DNA of 64,000 bases, taken from the NCBI RefSeq assembly GCF_000383415.1, contig NZ_KB911263.1:108987-172986 (forward strand), in the 5' to 3' direction. The notes beneath the pieces were generated by a model, which was given only the letters and a program-made list of their open reading frames with translations, had not been told where the DNA came from and made no database searches. Source of the stretch: Hyphomicrobium zavarzinii ATCC 27496. Lineage in GTDB: Bacteria > Pseudomonadota > Alphaproteobacteria > Rhizobiales > Hyphomicrobiaceae. Within the stretch, counting starts at the first letter, position 1, and each line of letters begins with the position of its first letter. Below, one piece after another: positions 1 through 9,360 of the stretch. The position numbers and the translations under genes are program-made.

Positions 1-561
1 TCCGGCGAACTCGGGATAGACCTTCCTCAGAATTTCGATCTGCTGCACTTCGCTGACCCGGAGCAGATACCAGGCTCCCCCGTCCATCAGCGCCAGCGTG
101 TGGGAGTTCACCGAGATATTGCCGTTTCCGGCATCCATCACGGTGATAGTCGGGATCAACGCAAACGGCGTTCCGTCGGCAAGCTGCTTCTCCTCCAGCT
201 TGGACGTATCCATGCCGAACGAGACGAGCTTCACGGTCTCGAGCGCCTGCTTCGTCATCCCGATAACGAGCGTGCGAAGCTTGTCTCTCTCGAGGCCCGC
301 CTGCTCCGCGATGTGCGAGAGAACGCGGGGCGGAATGGTGTCCACCACCACGCCATAGTCGCTCCCGCGCATGGCAGCATCGAACCGTTGAACCGTCGCC
401 TTCAGCGAGCCGACTTCGTCGCCGCTGAGGCTGCGGGCGGCGGCGATGCCGTACGATCCGGCGAGCAGGAGAAACGCAAGTGTCAACGCTCCCGGACGGC
501 GCAAGAAGCGCCGAGCCGGCACGGCCGGAAGCCGAAGCGTTTCTCCCAGGCGACGGAGCAT
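1..561 (-). CDS. Unrecognised membrane-anchored protein, 3' end beyond the left edge
   Basis: The minus strand reads open from an ATG at 561 to the window edge, giving at least 187 codons without a stop. The ATG overlaps the TGA of pntAB (ATGA), which suggests translational coupling. Residues 1-27 are basic ([11 protein letters not shown]), followed by one hydrophobic segment at about residues 26-40, so the product looks like a signal-anchored or exported protein. The rest is soluble, with a short stretch about having no side preference (TLVIGMTKQALETVKLVSFG) and a C-terminal part ending near WYLLRVSEVQQIEI. I do not recognise the family. In most alphaproteobacteria pntB would be expected soon after pntAB, so this gene either separates pntAB from pntB or replaces it here. 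The reading frame is certain; the function is unknown. Confidence 0.75.
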   Translation of the reverse strand, partial: MLRRLGETLRLPAVPARRFLRRPGALTLAFLLLAGSYGIAAARSLSGDEVGSLKATVQRFDAAMRGSDYGVVVDTIPPRVLSHIAEQAGLERDKLRTLVIGMTKQALETVKLVSFGMDTSKLEEKQLADGTPFALIPTITVMDAGNGNISVNSHTLALMDGGAWYLLRVSEVQQIEILRKVYPEFAG

Positions 562-995
562 CAGTGACGTCCACCCTTGCCGCCGGCGCTGTCCTTCTTC
601 TTGTACATCGCGAGCATGCGGCTGGTGACAAGGAAGCCGCCGAAGATGTTGATCGAGGCCATCACCAGGGCGAGGAACCCGAAGATGCGAGCGAGCGTCG
701 TGCCTTCAGCGACGAGCTCGACGCCGACCGCGAGCAGTGCGCCGACCACGATTACGGAGCTGATCGCATTGGTGACGCTCATCAGCGGCGTGTGCAGCGC
801 GGGCGTGACGCTCCACACCACGTAATAGCCGACGAAGATCGCCATCACGAACACCATGAGGCGATAGATCGAGGGATCGACCGCGCCGCCGATGCCGTCA
901 CCGGACGCGAAAGCCGCCTGGCCGGAGAGAGCGAGCGCGAGAGCCGCGCCCAATCCCGCGGCGAGCGGAGAAAGGAAAAGCGATGCCTTTTTCAT
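561..995 (-). CDS. pntAB: NAD(P) transhydrogenase subunit alpha part 2 (membrane part)
   Basis: This 144-residue protein is the small membrane piece of proton-translocating transhydrogenase as found in bacteria with a split alpha subunit. It couples hydride transfer between NADH and NADP+ to proton flow across the inner membrane and supplies NADPH. A signal-like start ([20 protein letters not shown]) is followed by three hydrophobic segments and the family-typical end [16 protein letters not shown]. It lies 11 bp downstream of pntAA in the same direction, as expected. pntB, the third subunit, is not in the window and should lie to the left if the operon is complete. The start at 995 is the only good ATG. 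Confidence 0.93.
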   Translation of the reverse strand: MKKASLFLSPLAAGLGAALALALSGQAAFASGDGIGGAVDPSIYRLMVFVMAIFVGYYVVWSVTPALHTPLMSVTNAISSVIVVGALLAVGVELVAEGTTLARIFGFLALVMASINIFGGFLVTSRMLAMYKKKDSAGGKGGRH

Positions 996-1006
996 GAGCA
1001 GGACCC

Positions 1007-2146
1007 TCAGGCGGCCGGTTGCGGAGCGAGGCTGGGATGCACGATCTTGCCGTCCTTGGCGACCAGCGTCCCCTTCAGGATCTCGTCGTCCCAGTTGACC
1101 TTGAGCACCTTCTCCTTCTTGTCGAAGAAGAGCTCGAGGAACGTATAGAGGTTCTTCGCGTAGAGGTTCGACGCGTTGACCGGCACCGTGCCCGCAAGAT
1201 TGATGGGTCCGACGATCTTCACGCCCGAGACTTCCACCGTCTGCCCCGGCACCGTCGCCTCGCAGTTGCCGCCGCGCTCGGCGGCGAGATCCACGATCAC
1301 CGAGCCGGGCTTCATGCTCTCGACCATGGCGCGCGTGATGAGACGCGGCGCCGGACGGCCGGGAATGAGCGCGGTCGTGATGACGATGTCCTGGGTCTTG
1401 ATGTGGCTGGCCACCAGCTCGGCCTGCTTGGCTTGATACTCCGGCGACATCGGCTTGGCGTAACCGGCAGCCGTCTGCGCCTGCTTGAACTCGTCATCCT
1501 CGACCGCGATGAACTTCGCGCCGAGCGACTGCACCTGCTCCTTCGTGGCTGGGCGCACGTCCGTCGCCGACACCACCGCGCCGAGACGTCGCGCCGTCGC
1601 GATTGCCTGCAGACCCGCGACGCCGACGCCCATGATGAAGGCCTTGGCCGCCGGAACGGTGCCGGCAGCGGTCATCATCATCGGCAGTGCCTGTCCGAAC
1701 TGCGAAGCGGCATCCACCACCGCCTTGTAGCCGGCAAGGTTGGCCTGGCTCGACAGCACGTCCATCGACTGGGCACGGCTGATGCGCGGCATGAACTCCA
1801 TGGAGAAGAGGCTCGCGCCCGTCCCCGCCAGCGGCTCGATACCGGCCTTGTCGTAGGGGTCCAGGATCGCCGCCACGATGGCACCCGGCTTGAGCTGCTT
1901 GACCTCGTCCACCGAGGGACGGCGCACCTTGAGCAGGATGTCGGCCCCGGCCAGCGTCTCCGCAGCCGTGCCGGCGATCTCCGCGCCTTGCGCCTTGAGC
2001 ACCTCGTCGGAGAAACGGGAGCGAAGCCCCGCGCCGCTCTGGACGCGAACCTTTGCGCCAAGCGCCGCGAGCTTTTTCACCGTCTCGGGCGAGACCGCGA
2101 CGCGCGGCTCATCCGGCCCTTCGGCCGTCACAGCAATCGTAACCAT
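1007..2146 (-). CDS. pntAA: NAD(P) transhydrogenase subunit alpha part 1 (NAD-binding)
   Basis: This is the 379-residue cytosolic NAD(H)-binding subunit of transhydrogenase, related to alanine dehydrogenase. The N-terminal half has the start [21 protein letters not shown] and the family stretch [20 protein letters not shown]. The Rossmann region carries [18 protein letters not shown], followed by the [20 protein letters not shown] strand-loop that binds NAD. The ATG at 2146 gives the usual length; an upstream in-frame ATG at 2230 would add 28 residues without family character. It forms an operon with pntAB downstream and is preceded by the oxidase subunit IV gene, a frequent neighbour in Rhizobiales. 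Confidence 0.93.
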   Translation of the reverse strand: MVTIAVTAEGPDEPRVAVSPETVKKLAALGAKVRVQSGAGLRSRFSDEVLKAQGAEIAGTAAETLAGADILLKVRRPSVDEVKQLKPGAIVAAILDPYDKAGIEPLAGTGASLFSMEFMPRISRAQSMDVLSSQANLAGYKAVVDAASQFGQALPMMMTAAGTVPAAKAFIMGVGVAGLQAIATARRLGAVVSATDVRPATKEQVQSLGAKFIAVEDDEFKQAQTAAGYAKPMSPEYQAKQAELVASHIKTQDIVITTALIPGRPAPRLITRAMVESMKPGSVIVDLAAERGGNCEATVPGQTVEVSGVKIVGPINLAGTVPVNASNLYAKNLYTFLELFFDKKEKVLKVNWDDEILKGTLVAKDGKIVHPSLAPQPAA

Positions 2147-2302
2147 CGGACCATCCGTAGACACGTCGATGAGACCGGCCATGCCGGCCCCGGGGCCATC
2201 CCCGGCAAGCACAGCGTGCCAGGCGTCCACAACAGCGAGCCGTGCGAAAAATCGCCAGTCAGCGCGCCATCCGACACCCGGACACGCTCGTGAAGTCTTG
2301 GA

Positions 2303-2446
2303 TTAGACGAGGAAGAACGCCATGCCGGCAAGCAGCAGGACAAGGAACACGATCGCGAACTTGGTCCAGCCGATGAAGTTTGCATACGTGCGGTTGTGCT
2401 CAGCGTAGTCCATTGCCGGATGACCGCCCGCTGTATTGACCCCCAT
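2303..2446 (-). CDS. aa3-type cytochrome c oxidase subunit IV (small)
   Basis: This gene encodes only 47 residues. The protein has a short polar N-terminus with the family signature DYAEHNRTYANFIGWTKF, then one transmembrane helix (AIVFLVLLLAGMAFFLV) that runs to the C-terminus. This matches the bacterial aa3-type oxidase subunit IV family, a single-helix accessory subunit of the terminal oxidase. A strong ribosome site (GGGAGG) sits 6-10 bases before the ATG at 2446. It is encoded upstream of pntAA in the same direction, an arrangement common in alphaproteobacteria although the two products belong to different complexes. Confidence 0.88.
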   Translation of the reverse strand: MGVNTAGGHPAMDYAEHNRTYANFIGWTKFAIVFLVLLLAGMAFFLV

Positions 2447-2651
2447 AAAAACCTCCCGGGATGTGCATTGGTTATATTCGCTTGGTAACCCAAGCCACCC
2501 CGCGCATCAAGCCCGCCGCGCGTTCTACGTGCGGAAGATCAAACCCCGGAACTGCCGCGGGAAGGGCCTAAATCTGGGCCAAATCAGGTGTCAGTACCGG
2601 CAAGCCCCTCCAAACGTCGACCAAAGACGGAGTGGGCTGCAGGAGCCTCTG

Positions 2652-3545
2652 ATGCCCAAACGTCTGACCGCCGGACCGTTTCTCGACGGAACATACACCC
2701 GATTTGGTCGACTCGCTGCCGCCCTGGCCGCGCTCGCGGCACTGGCTCTGCCGGCCTTCGCGCTCGAAGAGCCACCCGGCGAGATGCCCGCGCTCAAGGC
2801 CTGCGAAAAGCGTCTCTGCACGATGATTCTCGACAAGAGCGCCAAGGGCGACGACCTCAAGTGTGACGTTCAGAAGACCTGGGCGAAATCCTCCCTAGAG
2901 GGCGGCGAAAGCAAGGGTGTGTCCTGGGGATTCGGCGATGCGCGCTGCTCGGTGAACCTGAAGCTCGGCCGCGCCGACATCGTCGCGGCGCTCACCAAGC
3001 CGAAGCACACCGTTTTCATCCCCGCCCACGAGGTCAACTGCGTCATCGAGCGTGAAGGCCAGGTCAAGCCGCTGACCGCCAAGGTCGCGCCGAAGCTGGT
3101 GTTCAAGGGTGGAAAGGCCGACAAGGTCTGGATCAACCTCGAAAGCATCGACGGCCCGGCCGACGTCAAGTCGACCATCTGGACCGCCGCCAAGCTCGAG
3201 GATTCGATCGGCATCTTCCACCGCCCGATGATCAAGTCGATCAACAAGTTCATGCACTCCCAGTGCGCCAAGCGCTATGGGCCCGACGCGAAACCGGAAA
3301 CGGCGGACAAGAAGGATGGGAAGGACAGCAAGACCAAGGTCGCGGCGCCCGCGGTGAAAACCCCGGCCGCCAAAACGGAGGCTGCGAAGGCCGCCACGAA
3401 GGCGGAGAAGCCCGCGCCGGTGAAAGCCGATGCTGCGTCCACGCCCGCTTCCGCCAAGGCCGAAGCCAAAAAGGACGCGCCGAACGAGGCCAGCCCGGCC
3501 ACCGCGCCGCCGCCGAAGGAGCGGGCCACGGCCTCCGCCCCCTAG
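2652..3545 (+). CDS. Secreted hypothetical protein with Ala/Lys/Pro-rich tail
   Basis: This 297-residue protein has no function I recognise. The ATG at 2652 follows a GCAGGAG ribosome site; the open frame continues further upstream without other support. Residues about 16-38 form a signal peptide (AAALAALAALALPAFALEE). The mature part up to about residue 215 contains four cysteines (KACEKRLC, DLKC, ARCS, VNC and later SQCAKR) and looks like a compact periplasmic domain. From about residue 218 to the end the sequence is low-complexity, rich in Ala, Lys and Pro, like a histone H1 tail or a flexible wall-spanning linker. It converges with the DUF1285 gene, with only 5 bp between the stops. Confidence 0.75.
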   Translation: MPKRLTAGPFLDGTYTRFGRLAAALAALAALALPAFALEEPPGEMPALKACEKRLCTMILDKSAKGDDLKCDVQKTWAKSSLEGGESKGVSWGFGDARCSVNLKLGRADIVAALTKPKHTVFIPAHEVNCVIEREGQVKPLTAKVAPKLVFKGGKADKVWINLESIDGPADVKSTIWTAAKLEDSIGIFHRPMIKSINKFMHSQCAKRYGPDAKPETADKKDGKDSKTKVAAPAVKTPAAKTEAAKAATKAEKPAPVKADAASTPASAKAEAKKDAPNEASPATAPPPKERATASAP

Positions 3546-3550
3546 CAGGC

Positions 3551-4093
3551 TCACACGTCCGGCAACGGAAAGAAGACCCCCTCGCTCCAGATCCCGAGGC
3601 CGGATCCATCGGGACCTTCGCACGCGAGATCGACGAGATCGTACACCAGCGCCCGCGTCACCAGCGCGTCCAGGCGGCCTCGCACGTGGACATAGGGCTT
3701 GAGCCCTCCGTCCCGCCCCTCCGCCACGAACCGGAGCGGATGGTCAGCTCCGCATCTGACGACGTCATCCACATTGGTGCGGAACAGCAGAGACTGCCCG
3801 CGCCCCGCCCCGCTGGCCTCCATCTCGACGGCGATGAACGGGACGTCTGCCACCGCCACGTCGACCTTCTCGACCGGGGTCACCAGGAAGTAGCGCCCAT
3901 CCTCGTCGCGCCGCAGGACGCGTGCAAAGAGCTTCACCAGCGCCGGGCGGGGAATGCGGCTGCCCTGGTAGTGCCAGCTCCCGTCACGGGCGATGGCAAG
4001 ACCGATGTCGCCGCAATAGGGCGGGTTCCAGCGCTCGACCGGCGCGGCGCCGCTCTGGTCAGCGTTCTTGAGAAGATCCTGGAGCCTGTCCAT
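3551..4093 (-). CDS. DUF1285 domain-containing protein
   Basis: The 180-residue protein matches the DUF1285 family along its length. Visible family features are the CGDIGLAIARDGSWHYQGSR strand-turn near residues 27-46, the segment IPRPALVKLFARVLRRDEDGRY, and VTPVEKVDVAVADVPF in the middle. The family folds as a small beta-rich cytosolic protein whose role is not established. In many alphaproteobacteria this gene lies directly beside, and divergent from, a moxR-DUF58 operon, exactly as here, so a functional link with that operon is plausible but unproven. The start at 4093 gives the normal family length. Confidence 0.85.
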   Translation of the reverse strand: MDRLQDLLKNADQSGAAPVERWNPPYCGDIGLAIARDGSWHYQGSRIPRPALVKLFARVLRRDEDGRYFLVTPVEKVDVAVADVPFIAVEMEASGAGRGQSLLFRTNVDDVVRCGADHPLRFVAEGRDGGLKPYVHVRGRLDALVTRALVYDLVDLACEGPDGSGLGIWSEGVFFPLPDV

Positions 4094-4385
4094 CGTGTCC
4101 GCGTCTCGCGCTCAACTCGTGAAAATCATGGCTCGGTCAGACCATTAGTCAAATGCTCGCCTGCCGCAAAACAGGAGGATGGGGGAAGCCGCGATCGCAC
4201 CCCGCCTCAGCCCTTCGTTTGCCATCCGCTTCACGCGCATTTCAATGGGTAAGGTAGTATCCCGAGGCGTCTTACCGAGTATTAACTTGACCTGGAGCCC
4301 CGCGAGCCGGTCACATCCCTAAGATGCGCGTCAGGCTTGTCCCGGCGGCGCCCCTTTAAACACGAGAGCTGGGCCCTTTCCATCC

Positions 4386-5384
4386 ATGAGCACCGTCATC
4401 CAGACTGAAGAAGCGATTGTGCCAAAGCTCGAAGCGGCGGCCGAGCGCATCAAGCGCGCCCACAAAGCGGCCGGCTCGGTGATTTTCGGCCAGGACGTGG
4501 TGATCGAGCGGACGCTGATCACCATCCTCTCTGGTGGACACGCGCTTCTCATCGGCGTTCCCGGTCTCGCCAAGACCCTTCTCGTCGAGACGCTCGGCCG
4601 CGTGCTCGGCCTCGACGCGAAGCGCATCCAGTTCACGCCTGACCTCATGCCGTCCGACATCATCGGCTCAGAGGTGCTGGAGGAGAGCCCTGGCCAGCGC
4701 CGCTCGTTCCGCTTCATCAAGGGACCGATCTTCACCCAGCTTCTGATGGCGGACGAGATCAACCGAGCCTCGCCCAAGACACAGTCGGCCCTTCTACAGG
4801 CCATGCAGGAGCATCACGTAACGGTGGCGGGCACCCGCCATGACGTGCCCCAGCCGTTCCACGTGCTCGCGACCCAGAACCCGCTGGAGCAGGAAGGCAC
4901 CTACCCGCTGCCGGAAGCCCAGCTCGACCGCTTCCTGCTCGAGATCGACGTCACCTACCCGGATCTCGCAGCCGAGCGGCGTATGTTGTATGCGACCACA
5001 GGTACTGACGAGCGCGTCGTCGAAAGCGTGCTGAACGCCGGCGAGCTGATGAGCATTCAACGCCTCGTGCGGCAGATCCCCGTGCCCGACAAGGTCGTGG
5101 AGGCGATCCTCAAACTCGTGCGCTCTGCGCGCCCGGGCACCGGCGCCAATGCCGACACGGATCGCTTCGTGGCATGGGGACCCGGCCCCCGCGCCAGCCA
5201 GGCCTTGATGCTCGCCGTGCGCGCCAAGGCGCTCATCGACGGACGCTTGGCCCCCTCGATCGACGACGTGATCGAGCTGGCCGAGCCGGTTCTCAAGCAT
5301 CGCATGGCGCTCTCGTTCGCGGCGCGAGCCGAGGGCGAGGAGCTTGGTCCTCTCATCGCACGCCTGGCCCAGGCGGTGGAGTAA
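4386..5384 (+). CDS. MoxR family AAA+ ATPase
   Basis: The 332-residue protein is a MoxR-type AAA+ ATPase, a class that acts as a chaperone in assembly or activation of metal- or cofactor-containing complexes, usually together with von Willebrand A or DUF58 partners. It shows the variant Walker A loop LLIGVPGLAKT (about residues 55-65), Walker B LLMADEINRA (about 118-127), sensor 1 ATQNPLEQEGTYPLPEAQLDR (about 160-180), and a C-terminal lid domain. It is the first gene of a four-gene operon: the DUF58 gene starts 5 bp later. The divergent DUF1285 gene leaves 292 bp for promoters. Confidence 0.93.
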   Translation: MSTVIQTEEAIVPKLEAAAERIKRAHKAAGSVIFGQDVVIERTLITILSGGHALLIGVPGLAKTLLVETLGRVLGLDAKRIQFTPDLMPSDIIGSEVLEESPGQRRSFRFIKGPIFTQLLMADEINRASPKTQSALLQAMQEHHVTVAGTRHDVPQPFHVLATQNPLEQEGTYPLPEAQLDRFLLEIDVTYPDLAAERRMLYATTGTDERVVESVLNAGELMSIQRLVRQIPVPDKVVEAILKLVRSARPGTGANADTDRFVAWGPGPRASQALMLAVRAKALIDGRLAPSIDDVIELAEPVLKHRMALSFAARAEGEELGPLIARLAQAVE

Positions 5385-5389
5385 AGCTG

Positions 5390-6388
5390 ATGGCGGCGCC
5401 CCATGGGGGCATCCCCGGAAAGTCATCCGAACAGCACGACGCGCAGGTTTTCAGCCTGGAGCGCGACGCCCATGGCGTGGCCGACCGGCTGCCCGACCTG
5501 CTGCTTGAAGCCGACCGCATCGCGCAGACCGTGGCCCATGGCGTCCACGGCCGCCGCCGCGCCGGTCCCGGCGAGACCTTCTGGCAGTTCCGCACCTACG
5601 AGCCTCAGGACGCCGCGCAACTGATCGACTGGCGCCGCTCCGCCAGCTCCGATCATCTCTATGTCCGCGAGCGGGAATGGGAGGCCGCGCACACGCTGTG
5701 GCTCTGGCCGGACCTGTCTCCGTCCATGAATTTCCGTAGCCATCTCGCATCCGTCACGAAGCGCGATCGCGCCCTCGTGCTCACACTCGCAGCCGCCGAG
5801 CTGCTGGTCAGAAGTGGCGAGCGCGTGGGCCTTCTGGGCCTCACACAGCCGACTTCGAGCCGGCGCGCCGCGACCCGCATCGCGGAAGCCATCGCCTCGA
5901 ATTCGGACGTACCGCAACTCGCCTCCGGCAAACCGTCGAACGCGCGCGTGAGCCGCTTCTCGGGGCTCATTCTCGCGAGCGATTTCCTTGATCCAATCGA
6001 GACCATCCGCGAAAGCGTCGAGGTACTGGCCGCGAACGGCGCGACGGGTCACATGATCCAGGTGCTCGATCCCGCCGAGGAGACCCTGCCTTACGAAGGA
6101 CGCACCGAGTTCCTCGGCCTCGAAGGCGGAGAGAGCTGGATTGCGGACCGCGCCGAAAGCCTTCGCACCCGCTACCAGGCCCGCCTCAAGGCGCACCGCG
6201 ACGAGTTGCAGGCGCTTGCCGTGCGTCTCGGCTGGTCGTTCCTCGTCCATCATACCGACCGCCCGGCAACCGAGCCGTTGCTCACCCTGATCATGCGCCT
6301 CGAAGGGCGCGATTCCGGATACCGCTGGCAGATACCGACGCCGGGGGCCGCCGAGCACGGCGCGCCCGGCACTGAAGGAGCCCCATGA
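5390..6388 (+). CDS. DUF58 domain-containing protein
   Basis: The 332-residue soluble protein belongs to the DUF58 family, the usual partner of MoxR ATPases. It carries the family core GPGETFWQFRTYEPQDAAQLIDWRRSA and YVREREWE (about residues 60-100), followed by a von Willebrand A-like fold in which the metal site is degenerate (LWPDLSPSMNF). The ATG at 5390 lies 5 bp after the moxR stop. The longer reading frame that begins inside moxR has no homology in its extra part. The stop overlaps the next start (ATGA at 6385-6388). Its likely role is as a MoxR substrate adaptor. Confidence 0.9.
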   Translation: MAAPHGGIPGKSSEQHDAQVFSLERDAHGVADRLPDLLLEADRIAQTVAHGVHGRRRAGPGETFWQFRTYEPQDAAQLIDWRRSASSDHLYVREREWEAAHTLWLWPDLSPSMNFRSHLASVTKRDRALVLTLAAAELLVRSGERVGLLGLTQPTSSRRAATRIAEAIASNSDVPQLASGKPSNARVSRFSGLILASDFLDPIETIRESVEVLAANGATGHMIQVLDPAEETLPYEGRTEFLGLEGGESWIADRAESLRTRYQARLKAHRDELQALAVRLGWSFLVHHTDRPATEPLLTLIMRLEGRDSGYRWQIPTPGAAEHGAPGTEGAP

Positions 6389-9300
6389 GCTTCGGCGCCC
6401 TGGCATTCCTCAATCCGTGGCTGCTGGCGGGCCTCGCCACGCTGCCGCTGATCTATTGGCTGCTGAAGACCGTTCCGCCCCGCCCGAAGCAGGTGGAGTT
6501 TCCGGCGACGCGCATTCTCGTCGGCCTCGAAAACGAGGAGAAGACGCCCGCCAAGACGCCCTGGTGGCTGCTGCTGATCCGCCTCCTCGCAGCCGCCCTT
6601 GTCATTCTCGCCCTCGCCGAGCCCGTGCTGAACCCCACGCGCGACCGCGCCCTGACCGGCACCGGCCCCGTCGTGCTCGTCATCGACAACGGCTGGGCCG
6701 CGGCCTCGGGCTGGACGCGCCGCACGGGGCTCGCCGAGCAGGTCATCGCCGACGCCCAGCGCCAGAACCGGCCCGTCATCGTGGCCGAGACAGCACCCGA
6801 GACGAAGTCGAGAACGCTGAAGCTCGAAGCGCCGAGCGACGCGCGCGCCACCCTCGCGGCGCTCCAGCCGCGCCCCTACGCGCCAGACCGCAAGGCAACG
6901 CTTGCCGCTCTCACCGAGACGCTCGCCACCACGAAAGCCGCTGGCCCGAGCATTCTCTGGCTGACCGACGGCATCGATCACAAGGAAGAGGCCGCGGCCT
7001 TCGCGAGCGGCCTCGAAACTGCGGCCTCCGGCGGAACGTTTGCCGTGGTCGAGGAATCGAGCGGCGAGGAGCCCTTGGGGCTGACGGCAGGCGTCGGACC
7101 GGATGGCAAGCTGATCGCGACCGTTTTGAGGACCGGCGGATCTTCGCGCGCTGGCCGCATCGATGCGTTCTCGGCCCGTGGCCAGCGCCTTGGCGAGACG
7201 CCTTTCACGCTCTCTGCAGGGGCAACGGCCGCCGAAGTGACGTTCGATCTGCCCCTTGAATTGCGCAACCAGGTGACGCGCCTCGAAATCGCCTCCGAGC
7301 ATTCGGCAGGCGCCGTGAGCCTGCTCGACGGACGCTCGCAATGGCAGCGCGTCGGCATGATCTCGGGCGAAAGCCAGGAGCAGTCGCAGCCCCTCCTCGC
7401 GCCCCTCTACTATCTCGAAAAGGCCGTGCAGCCCTACGCCGAGATCATCCGGCCAAAGGATCACAACCTCGCCCAGGGCATCGATACGGTGCTGAAACAG
7501 AAGGCGAGCGTGCTGATGCTCGCCGACATCGGAACGCTGTCGGGCGATGTGAAGGAGCGCGTGAAATCCTGGGTCGAGAAAGGCGGCGTGCTCGTGCGCT
7601 TTGCAGGCCCCCGCCTCGAAAGCGGCGGCGACGATCTCTTGCCGGTCGCGCTTCGCGTCGGAGGCCGCACGCTCGGCGGCGCGCTCTCCTGGTCGAGCCC
7701 GCAGCCCCTCGCCGACTTCGACAACACGAGCCTGTTCACCGGCATCCCGGTTCCGAAGGACGTCACCGTCAGCCGGCAGGTGCTCGCCGACCCGGCTCAG
7801 TTGACGCCATCCGTCAAGGTCTGGGCCCGCCTGGCGGACGGCACGCCGCTCGTCACCGCGACGACCCTCGGCGCAGGCCAGGTCGTGCTCTTCCACGTGA
7901 CTGCCAATTCCGACTGGTCGAACCTGCCGATCTCGGGCCTCTTCGTCGACATGTTGCGGCGGATCACAGCCCTCGGCAGCCTGGCTCCGGTCGGCGCCAA
8001 CGAGGACACCGCCGCCGACAAGGCCGCCACCAGCGAAACGGCCGCGGCCTCTCCCGACGCCTTTGCTCCCGTGCAGACCCTGGACGGCTTCGGCATCCTG
8101 CGCCCGCCGCCGCCCACCGCCGAAGGCATTCCGGCTGAAAAACTGGCAACCGTCGAGGCTAGTCTTGTTCACCCGCCCGGTTACTATGGGGCACAAGGAA
8201 GTCCGCGCGCGCTCAACGTTCTGGGTCCCAAGGCGACGCTCGCTCCGCTTCCTGCCCGCCCGACCGGAGCCTCGCGCATGCTCTACGAAAGCCAGCCGTC
8301 GACGCCGCTCGCCCCCGCGCTGCTCACGGGCTCGCTGGCGCTGATTTTCGCGGACATCATCGCAGTGCTCGCCCTTCTCGGCGCGCTCGGCTGGATCGCG
8401 AGCTGGCTGAAGCCGCGAGCGCGGACGGCCGCAGGCGCCCTGCTCGTCGCCCTCGTTTCGGGCGCGCTCCTCACGCCTAACATTGCGAAGGCTCAAACGC
8501 CCGCGGGCTCGCCATCCACGCGCCCCGAGAACATCGCCGATATGCCGGGCGGCACGACGGCCCAGAAGGCAACGGAGAACGTCACCCTCGGCTACGTGCT
8601 GACCGGAGACCCCGGCGCGGACGCGACGAGCAAGGCCGGTCTCTCCGGTCTCTCACGCATCCTGGCAGTCCGCACCGCCGTTGAGCCCGGCGAGCCGATC
8701 GCCGTCGACATCGTGAAGGACGAGATCGCGTTTTTCCCCGTGCTCTATTGGCCCGTCATCGAAGGCGCCAAACCCCTTCCCCAGCCGACGCTCGCCAAGA
8801 TCGACGCCTACATGAAGCAAGGCGGCATGATCATTTTCGACACGCGCGATTTCGGCACCGGCATGCCCTCGGGATCGACGATGGAGAGCCGCAACGGAAT
8901 GGCGCTGAAGCGCCTCGTTGGCGCCCTCGACGTCCCGCGCCTCGAACCCGTTCCCGAGGATCACGTGCTGACCAAGTCGTTCTACCTGCTGCGCTCGTTC
9001 CCCGGACGCTGGGAAGGCGGCCAGCTCTGGGTCGAAGCGAGCGATGAGGGCGACGGTGAAAGCCGCAAGGCGCGCCGCGCCGACGGCGTCACCTCCATCA
9101 TGATCACCTCGAACGATTTCGCCTCTGCCTGGGCGCTCGACAGCTCCGGGCGTCCGCTCTACCCGGTCGTTCCCGGCGGCGAGAGCCAGCGCGAGATGTC
9201 GCTGCGCACCGGCATCAACATCGTCATGCATGCGCTGACCGGCAACTACAAGGCCGACCAGGTCCACGTCCCCGCTCTGCTCGAGCGTCTGGGGCAGTGA
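6385..9300 (+). CDS. BatA-like membrane protein with C-terminal DUF4159
   Basis: This 971-residue protein begins with the BatA N-terminal region: two transmembrane helices around LNPWLLAGLATLPLIYWLL and WWLLLIRLLAAALVILALA. A degenerate von Willebrand A-like domain follows (VVLVIDNGWAAASGWTRR). A long periplasmic stretch leads to two more membrane segments near residues 645-705. The C-terminal 240 residues are DUF4159 (PVLYWPVIEGAKPL, GGMIIFDTRDFGTG), a class-I glutamine-amidotransferase-like fold. It overlaps the DUF58 gene by 4 bp and belongs to the same operon. This fused form is the standard alphaproteobacterial third member. The substrate of the complex is unknown. Confidence 0.88.
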   Translation: MSFGALAFLNPWLLAGLATLPLIYWLLKTVPPRPKQVEFPATRILVGLENEEKTPAKTPWWLLLIRLLAAALVILALAEPVLNPTRDRALTGTGPVVLVIDNGWAAASGWTRRTGLAEQVIADAQRQNRPVIVAETAPETKSRTLKLEAPSDARATLAALQPRPYAPDRKATLAALTETLATTKAAGPSILWLTDGIDHKEEAAAFASGLETAASGGTFAVVEESSGEEPLGLTAGVGPDGKLIATVLRTGGSSRAGRIDAFSARGQRLGETPFTLSAGATAAEVTFDLPLELRNQVTRLEIASEHSAGAVSLLDGRSQWQRVGMISGESQEQSQPLLAPLYYLEKAVQPYAEIIRPKDHNLAQGIDTVLKQKASVLMLADIGTLSGDVKERVKSWVEKGGVLVRFAGPRLESGGDDLLPVALRVGGRTLGGALSWSSPQPLADFDNTSLFTGIPVPKDVTVSRQVLADPAQLTPSVKVWARLADGTPLVTATTLGAGQVVLFHVTANSDWSNLPISGLFVDMLRRITALGSLAPVGANEDTAADKAATSETAAASPDAFAPVQTLDGFGILRPPPPTAEGIPAEKLATVEASLVHPPGYYGAQGSPRALNVLGPKATLAPLPARPTGASRMLYESQPSTPLAPALLTGSLALIFADIIAVLALLGALGWIASWLKPRARTAAGALLVALVSGALLTPNIAKAQTPAGSPSTRPENIADMPGGTTAQKATENVTLGYVLTGDPGADATSKAGLSGLSRILAVRTAVEPGEPIAVDIVKDEIAFFPVLYWPVIEGAKPLPQPTLAKIDAYMKQGGMIIFDTRDFGTGMPSGSTMESRNGMALKRLVGALDVPRLEPVPEDHVLTKSFYLLRSFPGRWEGGQLWVEASDEGDGESRKARRADGVTSIMITSNDFASAWALDSSGRPLYPVVPGGESQREMSLRTGINIVMHALTGNYKADQVHVPALLERLGQ

Positions 9301-9360
9301 GTTCGCAACGCACACAGTCGAGAGCAAAGAGAAAGGCAAGCCGCACGTGAGGAGCACGTC

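Noticed and set aside
6250..8496. Long antisense frame of 748 codons across the DUF58/DUF4159 genes
   Set aside because: Arg/Gly/Ala-rich shadow of real genes in high-GC DNA, with no domain.
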